This document shows, piece after piece, positions 48,163 through 56,466 of a DNA stretch of 64,000 nucleotides (positions are counted from its first letter, which is position 1; the number at the start of each line of letters is the position of its first letter). The notes under the pieces are model-generated. The model saw only the letters and a program-made list of their open reading frames with translations, had not been told where the DNA came from and did no database searches. Source of the stretch: Kluyveromyces lactis (Eukaryota > Ascomycota > Saccharomycetes > Saccharomycetales > Saccharomycetaceae); NCBI RefSeq assembly GCF_000002515.2, contig NC_006037.1, forward strand, positions 806,001 to 870,000, in the 5' to 3' direction. Position numbers and translations under genes: made by a program.

Positions 48163-48900
48163 TCAGTACCTTCTGCCCAAAAGGTTTAAGAATTCTTCTC
48201 TTGTCTTGTGTGATTCTCGCAAGTATCCCAACATACAAGAAGTGACAGTGGAAGAACCAGTTTTTTGGACACCACGAGACACCATACACATATGAGTAGC
48301 CTCGATGACCACAGCGACACCTCTAGGTTTCAAGATATCACTCAAAGCCATAGCAATTTGCTTCGTTAAACGTTCTTGTACTTGGAAACGTCTAGCGTAC
48401 ATCTCTGCTAAACGAGCCAATTTCGATAAACCCAACACCTTCTTATTAGGAATGTATCCAATATGAACTTTACCGAAAAATGGCACCAAATGATGCTCGC
48501 ACAAAGAGAAGATCTCAATGTCACGAACAATAACCATCTCGTCATGATCTTCCTCGAACACAGCATTCTTAATCACATCGTTCATGATATTATCCTGATA
48601 GCCTTTAGTGAAATACAACATCGCTTTAGCGTACCGTGTAGGGGTATCCAGTAAACCCTCACGTTCGGTATCCTCACCGAGCTCACTCAAAATAGTCTTA
48701 ACCGCATCTGCAATACGACCAACCCGTTTTTGTTCTTCTTCATCCGTTTCCTCTGCTCTTTCACGAGCACCAATACTAGGCCATGATAAACCGTCTTTTT
48801 CCACAGTAGGATTTAAGGTATAAGGCGAAGCTGGACGAATGTTCAAAGGAGTAGCACGTCTTTCAATCTGAGAGACGTGCGAGATATGTTTGTTTTCCAT
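48163..48900 (-). CDS. FOL2: GTP cyclohydrolase I
   Basis: A 245-residue enzyme (S. cerevisiae Fol2: 243, YGR267C) converting GTP to dihydroneopterin triphosphate, the first step of folate synthesis. Zinc ligands are visible: Cys134 and His137 in [10 protein letters not shown], and Cys205 in [11 protein letters not shown]. The [21 protein letters not shown] and [13 protein letters not shown] segments are family signatures. The N-terminal about 50 residues are variable, as in other fungi. In the leader region ATGGGTTAC occurs twice, 14 bp apart (48921-48929 and 48935-48943). Confidence 0.98.
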   Translation of the reverse strand: MENKHISHVSQIERRATPLNIRPASPYTLNPTVEKDGLSWPSIGARERAEETDEEEQKRVGRIADAVKTILSELGEDTEREGLLDTPTRYAKAMLYFTKGYQDNIMNDVIKNAVFEEDHDEMVIVRDIEIFSLCEHHLVPFFGKVHIGYIPNKKVLGLSKLARLAEMYARRFQVQERLTKQIAMALSDILKPRGVAVVIEATHMCMVSRGVQKTGSSTVTSCMLGYLRESHKTREEFLNLLGRRY

Positions 48901-49405
48901 TATTGAATATAGCTAGCTGTATGGGTTACCTGATATGGGTTACTAATCCATGCAAAAGAAAGACCCTATAAATATGTGATACTGGTCAGACAACGGGACT
49001 TGTTGAGAGAAGCCGACAGAAGGAGACACGTACGCACAAACTAACACACAAAACGACAAACTTTCACTGAATTATCCAATCAGTTAAAGCTTGAAAGAGC
49101 CAACCCAAAATCGAAAACTTTACAATGGAACAAATGCATATGGTACGCTTTATACCTCTTGTTTCCTATAACTCGAACTCATCGAAATTTTTCACTTTTT
49201 GTCATACAAGGAAAAAAAGTAAAACTGTGGAAACACCGTACCATGAGAAGCAGCAATTAGACATGACTAGTTACTCTATCATGTGCTACCTCAGCCAGTA
49301 CCCTGCTATTGAATGTTGTTAATGGACAAACATGAAATGAATAGAAATTAATTATGTACAATTTTACTTAAACAGTGTAGAGTTTGGGCGAATCAGATGA
49401 TCAAA
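48901..49405. other. Intergenic: FOL2 promoter and HUA1 3' flank
   Basis: 505 bp. Apart from the ATGGGTTAC direct repeat near FOL2, nothing stands out. A 65-codon frame at 49125-49322 has no recognisable features and is not called. Confidence 0.55.
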
Positions 49406-49999
49406 CTAGTAGGTTGGTCCAGTAAGAATCCTGCCAAGACCGTAGCATACGGGACACGGTTCTTTATCCAAGAAGAATCGTACCCTACCAGTCCCATTGC
49501 AATTGTTACACATCATGCCTCCTATGCGACTGTCACCGGGACGCACAACGATAGGTGCTGAGTTTATGACGAAATTCTGTGGTGGCATCGTGACATTAGA
49601 GTATACGAACGCAGGTCTTGGCCCTGCACTTGGACGTGGTGGTTGTGCAGGTGGGGGTTTGTAGAATTTCGACCAACATTTCTTACATTTTTGTTGAGTC
49701 TTGATCTTGGTGCCAGTGTTCCCGCATTTTTTACAATAATATCCTGGAGGGTACGTCCAGGGTAGTTTCTTATTGCCAGTACTGGTACTGGTACTGCTTG
49801 AAAAGGTACTAGTGGAATGATGGTACGCTGGTATGGCATTGCTTGGCCGGGGCGGTCTTGCTGGTGGTTGTGTTGGACGTGGTGGAGGGTTTGGTGGGAG
49901 CTGCTGCTGCTGCTGCGAAGCAGCAGCAGTATCTTGTCTCAGCACTTCATCATACGACGGAAGATGCTCATCTGGCTGTATATCTGATTCTGATTTCAT
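49406..49999 (-). CDS. HUA1: Zinc-finger protein Hua1
   Basis: A 197-residue orthologue of Hua1 (198 residues, YGR268C), a cytoplasmic protein linked to actin-patch assembly. Layout: an LPSYDEV motif (14-20; LPxY is a variant PY motif of the kind bound by Rsp5 WW domains), an Ala/Gln then Pro-rich region (NPPPRPTQPPARPPRP), a first zinc-binding cluster (YYCKKCG...KCKKCW), a second Pro-rich linker, and a second DnaJ-like cluster MCNNCNGTGR...CPVCYGLG at the C-terminus. A GCT/CAG hairpin encodes the AAASQQQQQ stretch. A related gene lies immediately upstream in tandem. Confidence 0.95.
   Translation of the reverse strand: MKSESDIQPDEHLPSYDEVLRQDTAAASQQQQQLPPNPPPRPTQPPARPPRPSNAIPAYHHSTSTFSSSTSTSTGNKKLPWTYPPGYYCKKCGNTGTKIKTQQKCKKCWSKFYKPPPAQPPRPSAGPRPAFVYSNVTMPPQNFVINSAPIVVRPGDSRIGGMMCNNCNGTGRVRFFLDKEPCPVCYGLGRILTGPTY
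49907..49929. repeat. Self-complementary GCT/CAG repeat hairpin inside HUA1
   Basis: CTGCTGCTGC (49907-49916), GAA, GCAGCAGCAG (49920-49929). On the HUA1 strand this gives an Ala3 run and the start of a Gln5 run from complementary triplet tracts. Trinucleotide tracts of this type are prone to length change. Confidence 0.85.
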
Positions 50000-50552
50000 T
50001 GAAGTATTCTCAAAGTGACTGGTTCTCTGATCTCTGTTCTTTACTGATCCCGATCCCGTTCTCCATACACTTTTCTTTGACTAAATATATGTCCCTTATA
50101 TATCTTGATCTTTTATATATACGTGATTTATTTGGCAGATGCACCTAAAATGAGGAAACCCTATAGCACGACGGCTGCAATGTGGACGAATCCCGATCCT
50201 AAACTGGGCTTTTAGCCATTGATAACTACTGGATGCAGCCAGTGAGTAACTGCGGACTTACAGACAAGGGTCCACTCTTGCCAATGCTCCTACTAATGGT
50301 TCTAATGGGCATCAAAGTCAAAGCCTTGATCAGTTCATGTTACCCGGACCATATATACAAATATCCGGGTAACAAACTCATATCTCTGCTCTGGCGATCT
50401 CATACTACTGACAAAGGAATCTGTCATCAATCAACAGACACCTGAGAGAGACAAGCAACTTCATATGGTTAGGAGTATCTGACTATGGGCGTTGCAATGC
50501 TAATATAAATTAAATTATTTACCTGGGTGTACATGTTATGTAGAATCTCTTC
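50000..50552. other. HUA1 upstream region
   Basis: 553 bp between HUA1 and the HUA1-like gene, with no other gene seen. It contains the inverted Reb1-site pair at 50338-50374. The stretch around 50316-50348 is visibly homologous to 51270-51299 upstream of the HUA1-like gene, so the duplication included promoter sequence. Confidence 0.7.
50338..50374. promoter_or_regulatory. Inverted pair of Reb1-type sites, HUA1 promoter
   Basis: TGTTACCCGGA (50338-50348) and TCCGGGTAACA (50364-50374) are exact complements with 15 bp between. Each contains TTACCCG, the Reb1 core. The pair is about 340-375 bp upstream of the HUA1 ATG. Confidence 0.7.
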
Positions 50553-51008
50553 CTAATCCGTTGCATGGGCGGCATGGCTGGCATGGCTGGCATTGCTGAC
50601 ATGTTTACCCAAATGCTTTACTACAGCTACACCTAAGAGCACAACTGTGAGTATAAGACCACGTCTTGCTGGAAACTGCCTTCTATTGAATCTTGACCAA
50701 CATGTTCTACACCTGCGTTGCGTCCTGGTCTCTACACCGGTGTTCCCGCACCTTCTACAGTAATACCATGGAGGATACGTCCAGGGAAGCTGGTCGATAT
50801 CAGTACCGGTATTGCAGCTACTGGTAGTGGTGGAATTGGTGGCATTATTTGGTATATCATTGGACGCATCATTTGATTCGTCATTTGGTTCATCATTTGG
50901 TTCATCATTTGATGCCTCTTGATGCCGAGAAGCACCGGTAGACGAACCTTGTCCGACTGCTTCGTCATACGACGGAAGAATACCTGATTGTTTAACTGAC
51001 GCTGCCAT
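50553..51008 (-). CDS. HUA1-like tandem duplicate with putative membrane tail
   Basis: A 151-residue intact frame directly upstream of HUA1 on the same strand. It shares the ILPSYDEAVGQ motif near the N-terminus (HUA1: HLPSYDEVLRQ) and the core LPWTYPPWYYCRRCGNTG...CRTCWSRF (HUA1: LPWTYPPGYYCKKCGNTG...CKKCWSKF), so one zinc cluster is kept. The Pro-rich spacer is replaced by a repetitive acidic run (NDEPNDEPNDESNDAS). The second DnaJ-like zinc finger is missing; instead there is a short hydrophobic segment GLILTVVLLGVAVV flanked by Arg and Lys, then a His/Ala/Ser tail from a 9-bp repeat (SHASHAAHATD). It may be a tail-anchored protein. The ATG at 51008 is the first in frame. There is no counterpart in the S. 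cerevisiae HUA1 region. Function unknown. Confidence 0.8.
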   Translation of the reverse strand: MAASVKQSGILPSYDEAVGQGSSTGASRHQEASNDEPNDEPNDESNDASNDIPNNATNSTTTSSCNTGTDIDQLPWTYPPWYYCRRCGNTGVETRTQRRCRTCWSRFNRRQFPARRGLILTVVLLGVAVVKHLGKHVSNASHASHAAHATD

Positions 51009-51289
51009 TATAGAATGTTGGGTCACGTGCCTAACAGCCAACGGCTCCTTCCAACCTTTCTTCCATGCATCTAGTTAGACATCTGGCTTATGCGTGTCTT
51101 ATATATCCATGACTCGTCTAGCAGATGAGTGAACCATCATATCCACGCAATAACATGCAAATCCACGGCTCTAAGGTGGAAAAAGGAACCCTAAATGGTG
51201 TATAGTAATGGTGGCTTCAAGGGTATAAACCATTGGACTTAATAGCAACGGCCGGTAAATTTGCTGATTCAAAGCCTCGAACGATTTTC

Positions 51290-51319
51290 GTTACCCGGAA
51301 AACACAATGACCGGGTAAC
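51290..51319. promoter_or_regulatory. Inverted pair of Reb1-type sites, HUA1-like/GOT1 promoter
   Basis: GTTACCCGG (51290-51298) and CCGGGTAAC (51311-51319) are exact complements with a 12-bp spacer. The left flank TCAAAGCCTCGA (51269-51280) matches TCAAAGCCTTGA (50318-50329) beside the HUA1 pair, showing common origin. Confidence 0.7.
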
Positions 51320-51335
51320 ACTTCACGTCTTTTCA

Positions 51336-51375
51336 GTCCAGAAGCCCAATCGCGAAAAGCGATGGGCTTCTGGAC
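51336..51375. repeat. Large hairpin: 17 bp with one bulge, 5-nt loop
   Basis: GTCCAGAAGCCCA (51336-51348) pairs exactly with TGGGCTTCTGGAC (51363-51375). Inside it TCGC (51350-51353) pairs with GCGA (51359-51362) around loop GAAAA; A51349 is a single bulged base. It lies 104-143 bp upstream of the GOT1 ATG. Confidence 0.9.
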
Positions 51376-51478
51376 GAGCGCAGTAAATATGTGCACATTA
51401 ACGCATCAAGATAGGCACTGTTTGCCTCTCTATATATGCTCATAGTATTTGATATACACGCAACAATAGCACATAACA

Positions 51479-52089
51479 ATGAGTAGTTGGCTATCGGAGT
51501 CACAGCGTATGTTAAACCATGTATGCGTTTACTATTATTTTTGGTTTCCCTTTACTAACATTTGTTATTTGAGATCGGCCAGTAAACTCATGCGAACATA
51601 AGGGAAATAGAAAGACGGATTGTTCAATCCGTCTTTCTATCTCACTTTTGTTACAGTACTTGCCAAAATCTTGAAATCCCACTTATCTCCCCAGAATTCG
51701 GTGCTGTGTTCACGTTCGGTGGATGTTTGTTCTTCCTTTTTGGTATCTTCACCTTCTTCGATAGAGCACTATTGGCTGTTGGGAACATCTTGTTCCTACT
51801 CGGCGTGCTGCTGATGATAGGCCCACACAAGACTCTCAAATTCTTCACTAGACCGACAAAGAGACGTGGGACCTTGTTTCTCGTGTTTGGGATATTCATG
51901 ATCTTATGTAAGTGGACGTTCCTTGGGTTCATCATCGAATCGTTAGGTATAGTCGGTCTATTCGGCGACTTTTTCGGCGTGATCCTCCAATTGCTGAGGT
52001 CCATTCCTATAATCGGACCAGTACTGTCTCACCCTACCATTGCACCAGTCCTAGACCGTATAGCTGGTGTGTCAGTGCTTCCTGTGTGA
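51479..52089 (+). CDS. GOT1: Golgi vesicle-transport protein Got1 (two exons)
   Basis: Exon 1 is 51479-51506 and exon 2 is 51695-52089; splicing gives 140 residues (S. cerevisiae Got1: 138, YMR292W, also with an intron near its 5' end). Exon 1 encodes MSSWLSESQ plus one base; the junction codon CAA and exon 2 restore [10 protein letters not shown], matching the family. About four membrane segments follow ([58 protein letters not shown] and [18 protein letters not shown]). The end [10 protein letters not shown] is near-identical to S. cerevisiae. Got1 acts in ER-Golgi and early Golgi membrane traffic. The intron (51507-51694, 188 nt) has GTATGT at 51507, TACTAAC at 51553-51559 and a CAG 3' end at 51692-51694. 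Confidence 0.93.
51607..51640 (+). repeat. Perfect 16-bp hairpin (2-nt loop) within the GOT1 intron
   Basis: ATAGAAAGACGGATTG (51607-51622), TT, CAATCCGTCTTTCTAT (51625-51640). It sits between the branch point (A51558) and the 3' splice site (51694), folding out 34 nt and burying two AG dinucleotides. Confidence 0.93.
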
Positions 52090-52457
52090 TGTGTGAGTGT
52101 GTGTATCTATATATATATGAGCTGTATTCGGGAATGGTTACCCTGTCCAAAATATGTCGATTACCCTACCTGAATATACCTCTAAATAAACAAAACCAAA
52201 AAGCTCCCAGAACCAGTTTAAGTTGTGTTCAGAGATTTATAACGATAATATACGGCATTAAACACAGCTTTTAAGGATCAAATTGGCGTTTTGGGCCATT
52301 AGACAAGCCAATTGGGTTAGGTTCGATTGTTATTCATTAAATCAGAGACTTTGTGGGGTGAATTTTGTGTGTCTCTGTCGCATTCTTTTTGATTTCTACA
52401 GTTCCGAAACTGCAAAATAAGAAAAGCCTTTTAGAAGTTTAGATCAAAGGAATCAAA
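52090..52457. other. Intergenic GOT1-YTA7
   Basis: 368 bp. A short (TA)n at about 52110-52119 and an AATTGGC/GCCAATT inverted repeat around 52282-52314. No gene. Confidence 0.55.
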
Positions 52458-55400
52458 ATGACGCTCCATAGCAAGAGCGGTGACGATGAATCTGGCACTC
52501 ATACTGAGTTTTACGATGATAATGGGATTGCTCATACCACACCGAGGCTGCTGAAAAAAGTTAACTACGCAGAGATTGAGAATGGTTACGATTATATCGA
52601 GGAATCTGATACGAATTCTGGAGGAACAGCCGCCGTTGGTGCTAACTATTCAGATACCGGTACTGGTAGGCGTCGTGGTAGGCGTCCCGGTCAGAGGAAC
52701 AAGAGGGTTCGTGATGATGACGACGATGATGACGTTTCGTTCCACGAGGAAGATGTAGACGATGATGACGATGACGACGACGATGTTGATGACGGCGATG
52801 AGTATATCGACCCAGCAGATGATCGCAAACGGATAGCGAGAAGAAGAGATAAAAATTTCATTGTCAAGGACGATGAGGATGGATCTGATGGGAATGAAGA
52901 TTATAGTATCAAGGAAGAGGATCTGGATGAAGATGAAGATGATGGAGATGAGGATGAAGAGGATGACGATGGTACTGTGAGACGTGGAAGAAGACCAAAA
53001 CGGTCTGCAGCAAGAAGTACGCGTAGGGAACAGCCTCCTCGGAAGTTAAGGCCGCATAGAACCAGATCGTCTCGTGTTGTAGATGACGATGAAGACGACG
53101 ATGATACGGTAGGTAGCGGTCGTCATAGATCGGCAAGTGCACGTACTAGAGAAGCGCTTACACTTGAGGACGAAATTAGAGAATTACAGGAGGACAGTCC
53201 TATCAGAGAGAAAAGGTCTTTGAGAGAACGTACAAAACCAGTAAATTACACGATCCCACCACCTTTGTCTGAAAATCAAATTGGTGCTATGGAAGCTACT
53301 TCGGTGCCAGGAATACCTCCAGGAACACTTCCATACCAATCATCCGTTTATCAGTCCCCAAGAGGTAAACGTGGTTTACATTCGGGTCAAAGTTTTGGAC
53401 CTATTAGAAGGTTATTCCCTACCGGTGGTCCATTTGGTGGAAACGATGTTACGGCGATATTTGGTAAAAACGTTCAATTCTACAACTCTAATCCAAACGC
53501 TCTAAACGAACAGTCAAACAAATTTTTGGATTCTGATTCATCCGATGACGAAATCTTAGCTTTGGGTATGAAACCGAAACCAAAGGATCCATCAAAACAA
53601 AAGAAGAAAAAGAAACCGGAAATTGCAGATTTGGACCCACTTGGTGTCGATATGAACATTAATTTTGATGATGTCGGTGGTCTAGATAACTACATTGACC
53701 AATTAAAGGAGATGGTGGCATTGCCATTGTTGTACCCAGAACTTTATCAAAACTTCAATATTACTCCACCTCGTGGTGTCTTGTTCCATGGCCCACCAGG
53801 TACAGGTAAGACTTTGATGGCTAGAGCATTGGCCGCAAGTTGCTCAAATGAGAAGAGAAAGATCACTTTCTTCATGAGGAAGGGTGCTGACATTCTTTCC
53901 AAATGGGTTGGTGAAGCTGAAAGACAATTAAGGTTATTGTTTGAAGAAGCAAAGAAACATCAACCGGCAATCATTTTCTTTGATGAAATTGATGGGTTGG
54001 CTCCAGTTAGATCTTCCAAACAGGAACAAATCCATGCCAGTATCGTGTCGACAATGTTGGCATTGATGGATGGTATGGATAATAGAGGTCAGATTATTAT
54101 AATCGGTGCTACGAATAGACCAGATGCAGTGGATCCTGCTTTAAGAAGACCAGGTAGATTTGACCGTGAGTTCTATTTCCCTCTACCAGACTTGAAGGCT
54201 AGAGATAAAATTTTGCATATTCACACCAAGAAATGGAATCCACCTATTTCAGATCAATTTATTTCAAAGCTAGCCTCCTTAACTAAAGGATACGGTGGTG
54301 CTGACTTAAGAGCACTTTGTACAGAAGCATCTTTGATCAGTATCCAAAGAAAGTTTCCACAAATCTATAAAAGTGAAGAAAAGCTAAAGATTGATCCTAA
54401 ATCAGTTAGAGTCAAGGCTAGAGACTTCATGCTTGCACTAGAAAAGATTGTACCATCATCTGCTAGAGCTACTGGCTCTACAGCGCAGCCTTTACCAAAA
54501 TATGTTGAACCGCTCCTCGCTCAACAATTTATTAACGTCAAGGATCAGCTCAACTTACTACTACCCAAGCAAAGCACAAAATTGAAATCGGGTTCCTCCA
54601 TTATTCAATATTACTTAGAAAATGAGGATCTTGAGGATTCTGATGACGAAGAAGGTACTGGATTCGATAAGCATGAATTTTTAAAACTTATCAAGAAATC
54701 TCGTGTCTGCAAACCGAAACTTTTGATCACAGGCCCGCCCGGTAACGGGTTACAATATATCGCTTCCGCCACACTACACTTTTTGGAAGATTACAATATT
54801 CAAATGCTTGACATTCCTACCTTGGTATCGGAGAGTAGTAGAACGATGGAAGCAGCACTTGTACAAACATTCGCGGAGGCTAAGAAGCGTCAACCCTCTG
54901 TAATTTGCATACCAAACTTAGAATTATGGCTCCAAGCCTGTCCCCAAAGTTGTCTCATCACTTTAACCACTCTTTTCAGATCATTGCAGAGTAATGAAAA
55001 CGTGGTTTTACTAGCTATCGCTGACGGCTTATCTCGCGCTGAAATTGAGGACGGTCCACTTGCAATGTTTTCCTTTGGGCCCAACATAGTGAACATTAAC
55101 GAACCCTCCCCTCATCAAAGGTTTATGTATTTCAAAACCGTAGCTGATCTTATTAAGATGAAACCGACTCAATACATTGAATCGAGGAAAAGGAAGAAGC
55201 CACTTCCAAAATTACCTGTCGTCGAAACCTCACAGGAAATAGATGAGAATGGCAGACTTTTAACAGAAGAGGAGAAATTGAGACTGGAATTGAAAAAGTT
55301 CCAACACCAAGACATGAAATTAAAGAACACCTTGAAAATAAAGCTTTCTGGTTTAATGGATCTTTTCAAGAATCGTTACAAGAGGTTCAGGAAACCTCCT

Positions 55401-56417
55401 ATTGATGATACGTTCTTGATTCACTTATTTGAGCCTGAAACCTTTGCTGCCAACCAAGGCTGGCAACCTGCTTATGTAAAGGACGGCGATATGATTCTCG
55501 AAGTTGCTACTGGTAGAAAATTCTATAACATGGATTTGGATATTATCGAAGAGAGATTATGGAATGGTTATTACTCTGAGCCGAAACAATTCCTAAAAGA
55601 TATCGAGTTGATTTATCTTGATGCTACCACATCAGCGGACAGAGAAAGAGTAATAAAGGCATCTGAAATGTTTGCTAATGCACAAGTCGGCATCGAAGAT
55701 ATCTCGCAACCAGAATTTGTTGCAGAATGCAAAGCCACACGCCAAAGAGAACTTCTAAGACAAGAATTATTTATAAAGGAAAAAAGTGAACGAGTGGATA
55801 AGGAACAACAAATACTTTTGCAGAACAATCCAACTCAAACTGATTCGATCGCTACAGTTGAACTAACTACCGCCTCAGGAAACCAAGTGCAGTCTCAGGC
55901 TCAATTAGATGCGGGTACACTAGATCTAGGTGAAACGTCTCAAGTAGAGCCATTCACAACACAGCCTGTGAACTTTGGAACCAATGATGCTGATTTGGCA
56001 AAAACGGACACTGTTCAAGATTATTCGGAGAGCAGGCTTACCAATGCGGAAAATGGCTTTGCTCAGACTAGTCACAATAATTCGCATTTAACTGTTGATA
56101 CTGAAGATGCAACTAATAAGGAGCAGGAAAAGCAACCACCGAGCGTCACTGAAGCTGAAGTAGAACCAGAAGCTCAATCAGAACCAGAACCAGAGTCAGA
56201 ACCAGAGTCAGAATTAGAACCAGAACCAGAATTCGTCTACGATGAATCTAGAGCTCTCTCTTTGATCTCTGCTCTGGAAAAAAATACACAAAACTTCACA
56301 GTAGAGAAACTAGAAGAAGTTTATGCATCCATAGCCAACGTCATCTGGAACAATAGACTTTCATGGGACAAAACGGATGCTCTCGATCAGTTAGAAGGGC
56401 TTATCAAGACTTTATAA
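52458..56417 (+). CDS. YTA7: AAA+ ATPase with bromodomain Yta7 (ATAD2)
   Basis: A 1319-residue chromatin ATPase (S. cerevisiae Yta7: 1379, YGR270W) that disassembles nucleosomes, lowers H3 occupancy and acts as a boundary factor at histone genes and silent chromatin. The N-terminus (1 to about 260) alternates Asp/Glu runs with basic RRGRRP patches. AAA1 is active: Walker A GPPGTGKT (445-452), Walker B IIFFDEID (Asp509, Glu510) and the RRPGRFDREF arginine-finger helix. AAA2 is degenerate (ITGPPGNGLQ near 757, lacking the Lys-Thr). The bromodomain-like region is about 960-1090. A Glu/Pro repeat (EPEPESEPESELEPEPEF) lies near the C-terminus. Confidence 0.97.
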   Translation: MTLHSKSGDDESGTHTEFYDDNGIAHTTPRLLKKVNYAEIENGYDYIEESDTNSGGTAAVGANYSDTGTGRRRGRRPGQRNKRVRDDDDDDDVSFHEEDVDDDDDDDDDVDDGDEYIDPADDRKRIARRRDKNFIVKDDEDGSDGNEDYSIKEEDLDEDEDDGDEDEEDDDGTVRRGRRPKRSAARSTRREQPPRKLRPHRTRSSRVVDDDEDDDDTVGSGRHRSASARTREALTLEDEIRELQEDSPIREKRSLRERTKPVNYTIPPPLSENQIGAMEATSVPGIPPGTLPYQSSVYQSPRGKRGLHSGQSFGPIRRLFPTGGPFGGNDVTAIFGKNVQFYNSNPNALNEQSNKFLDSDSSDDEILALGMKPKPKDPSKQKKKKKPEIADLDPLGVDMNINFDDVGGLDNYIDQLKEMVALPLLYPELYQNFNITPPRGVLFHGPPGTGKTLMARALAASCSNEKRKITFFMRKGADILSKWVGEAERQLRLLFEEAKKHQPAIIFFDEIDGLAPVRSSKQEQIHASIVSTMLALMDGMDNRGQIIIIGATNRPDAVDPALRRPGRFDREFYFPLPDLKARDKILHIHTKKWNPPISDQFISKLASLTKGYGGADLRALCTEASLISIQRKFPQIYKSEEKLKIDPKSVRVKARDFMLALEKIVPSSARATGSTAQPLPKYVEPLLAQQFINVKDQLNLLLPKQSTKLKSGSSIIQYYLENEDLEDSDDEEGTGFDKHEFLKLIKKSRVCKPKLLITGPPGNGLQYIASATLHFLEDYNIQMLDIPTLVSESSRTMEAALVQTFAEAKKRQPSVICIPNLELWLQACPQSCLITLTTLFRSLQSNENVVLLAIADGLSRAEIEDGPLAMFSFGPNIVNINEPSPHQRFMYFKTVADLIKMKPTQYIESRKRKKPLPKLPVVETSQEIDENGRLLTEEEKLRLELKKFQHQDMKLKNTLKIKLSGLMDLFKNRYKRFRKPPIDDTFLIHLFEPETFAANQGWQPAYVKDGDMILEVATGRKFYNMDLDIIEERLWNGYYSEPKQFLKDIELIYLDATTSADRERVIKASEMFANAQVGIEDISQPEFVAECKATRQRELLRQELFIKEKSERVDKEQQILLQNNPTQTDSIATVELTTASGNQVQSQAQLDAGTLDLGETSQVEPFTTQPVNFGTNDADLAKTDTVQDYSESRLTNAENGFAQTSHNNSHLTVDTEDATNKEQEKQPPSVTEAEVEPEAQSEPEPESEPESELEPEPEFVYDESRALSLISALEKNTQNFTVEKLEEVYASIANVIWNNRLSWDKTDALDQLEGLIKTL

Positions 56418-56466
56418 AAGAATTTCTGTTTATAGAATTATGGATTTTAACTAAACTTCAACTCAT

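Larger units (their letters stand above)
51009..51478. other. Divergent promoter region: HUA1-like gene and GOT1
   Basis: 470 bp holding an E-box TCACGTG (about 51022-51028) 14-20 bp before the HUA1-like ATG, the inverted Reb1 pair (51290-51319) and a large hairpin (51336-51375). No gene. Confidence 0.65.

Noticed and set aside
47927-48295. A + strand open frame of about 122 codons with a hydrophobic stretch (VVIIIGCSIIFPFLLLL)
   Set aside because: Its last third is antisense to the FOL2 coding end, it has no family resemblance, and the S. cerevisiae interval has no gene there.
49125-49322. A 65-codon ATG-started frame between FOL2 and HUA1
   Set aside because: No recognisable motif, low-information composition, and it lies in the FOL2 upstream region; too short to support.
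50553-51008. HUA1-like gene considered as a decaying pseudogene truncated by frameshift
   Set aside because: The frame is intact, zinc-ligand cysteines are all kept, and the sequence after the stop shows no visible remnant of the HUA1 second finger.
52318-52332. GGTTCGATTG, a possible tRNA B box
   Set aside because: No A box or cloverleaf around it.
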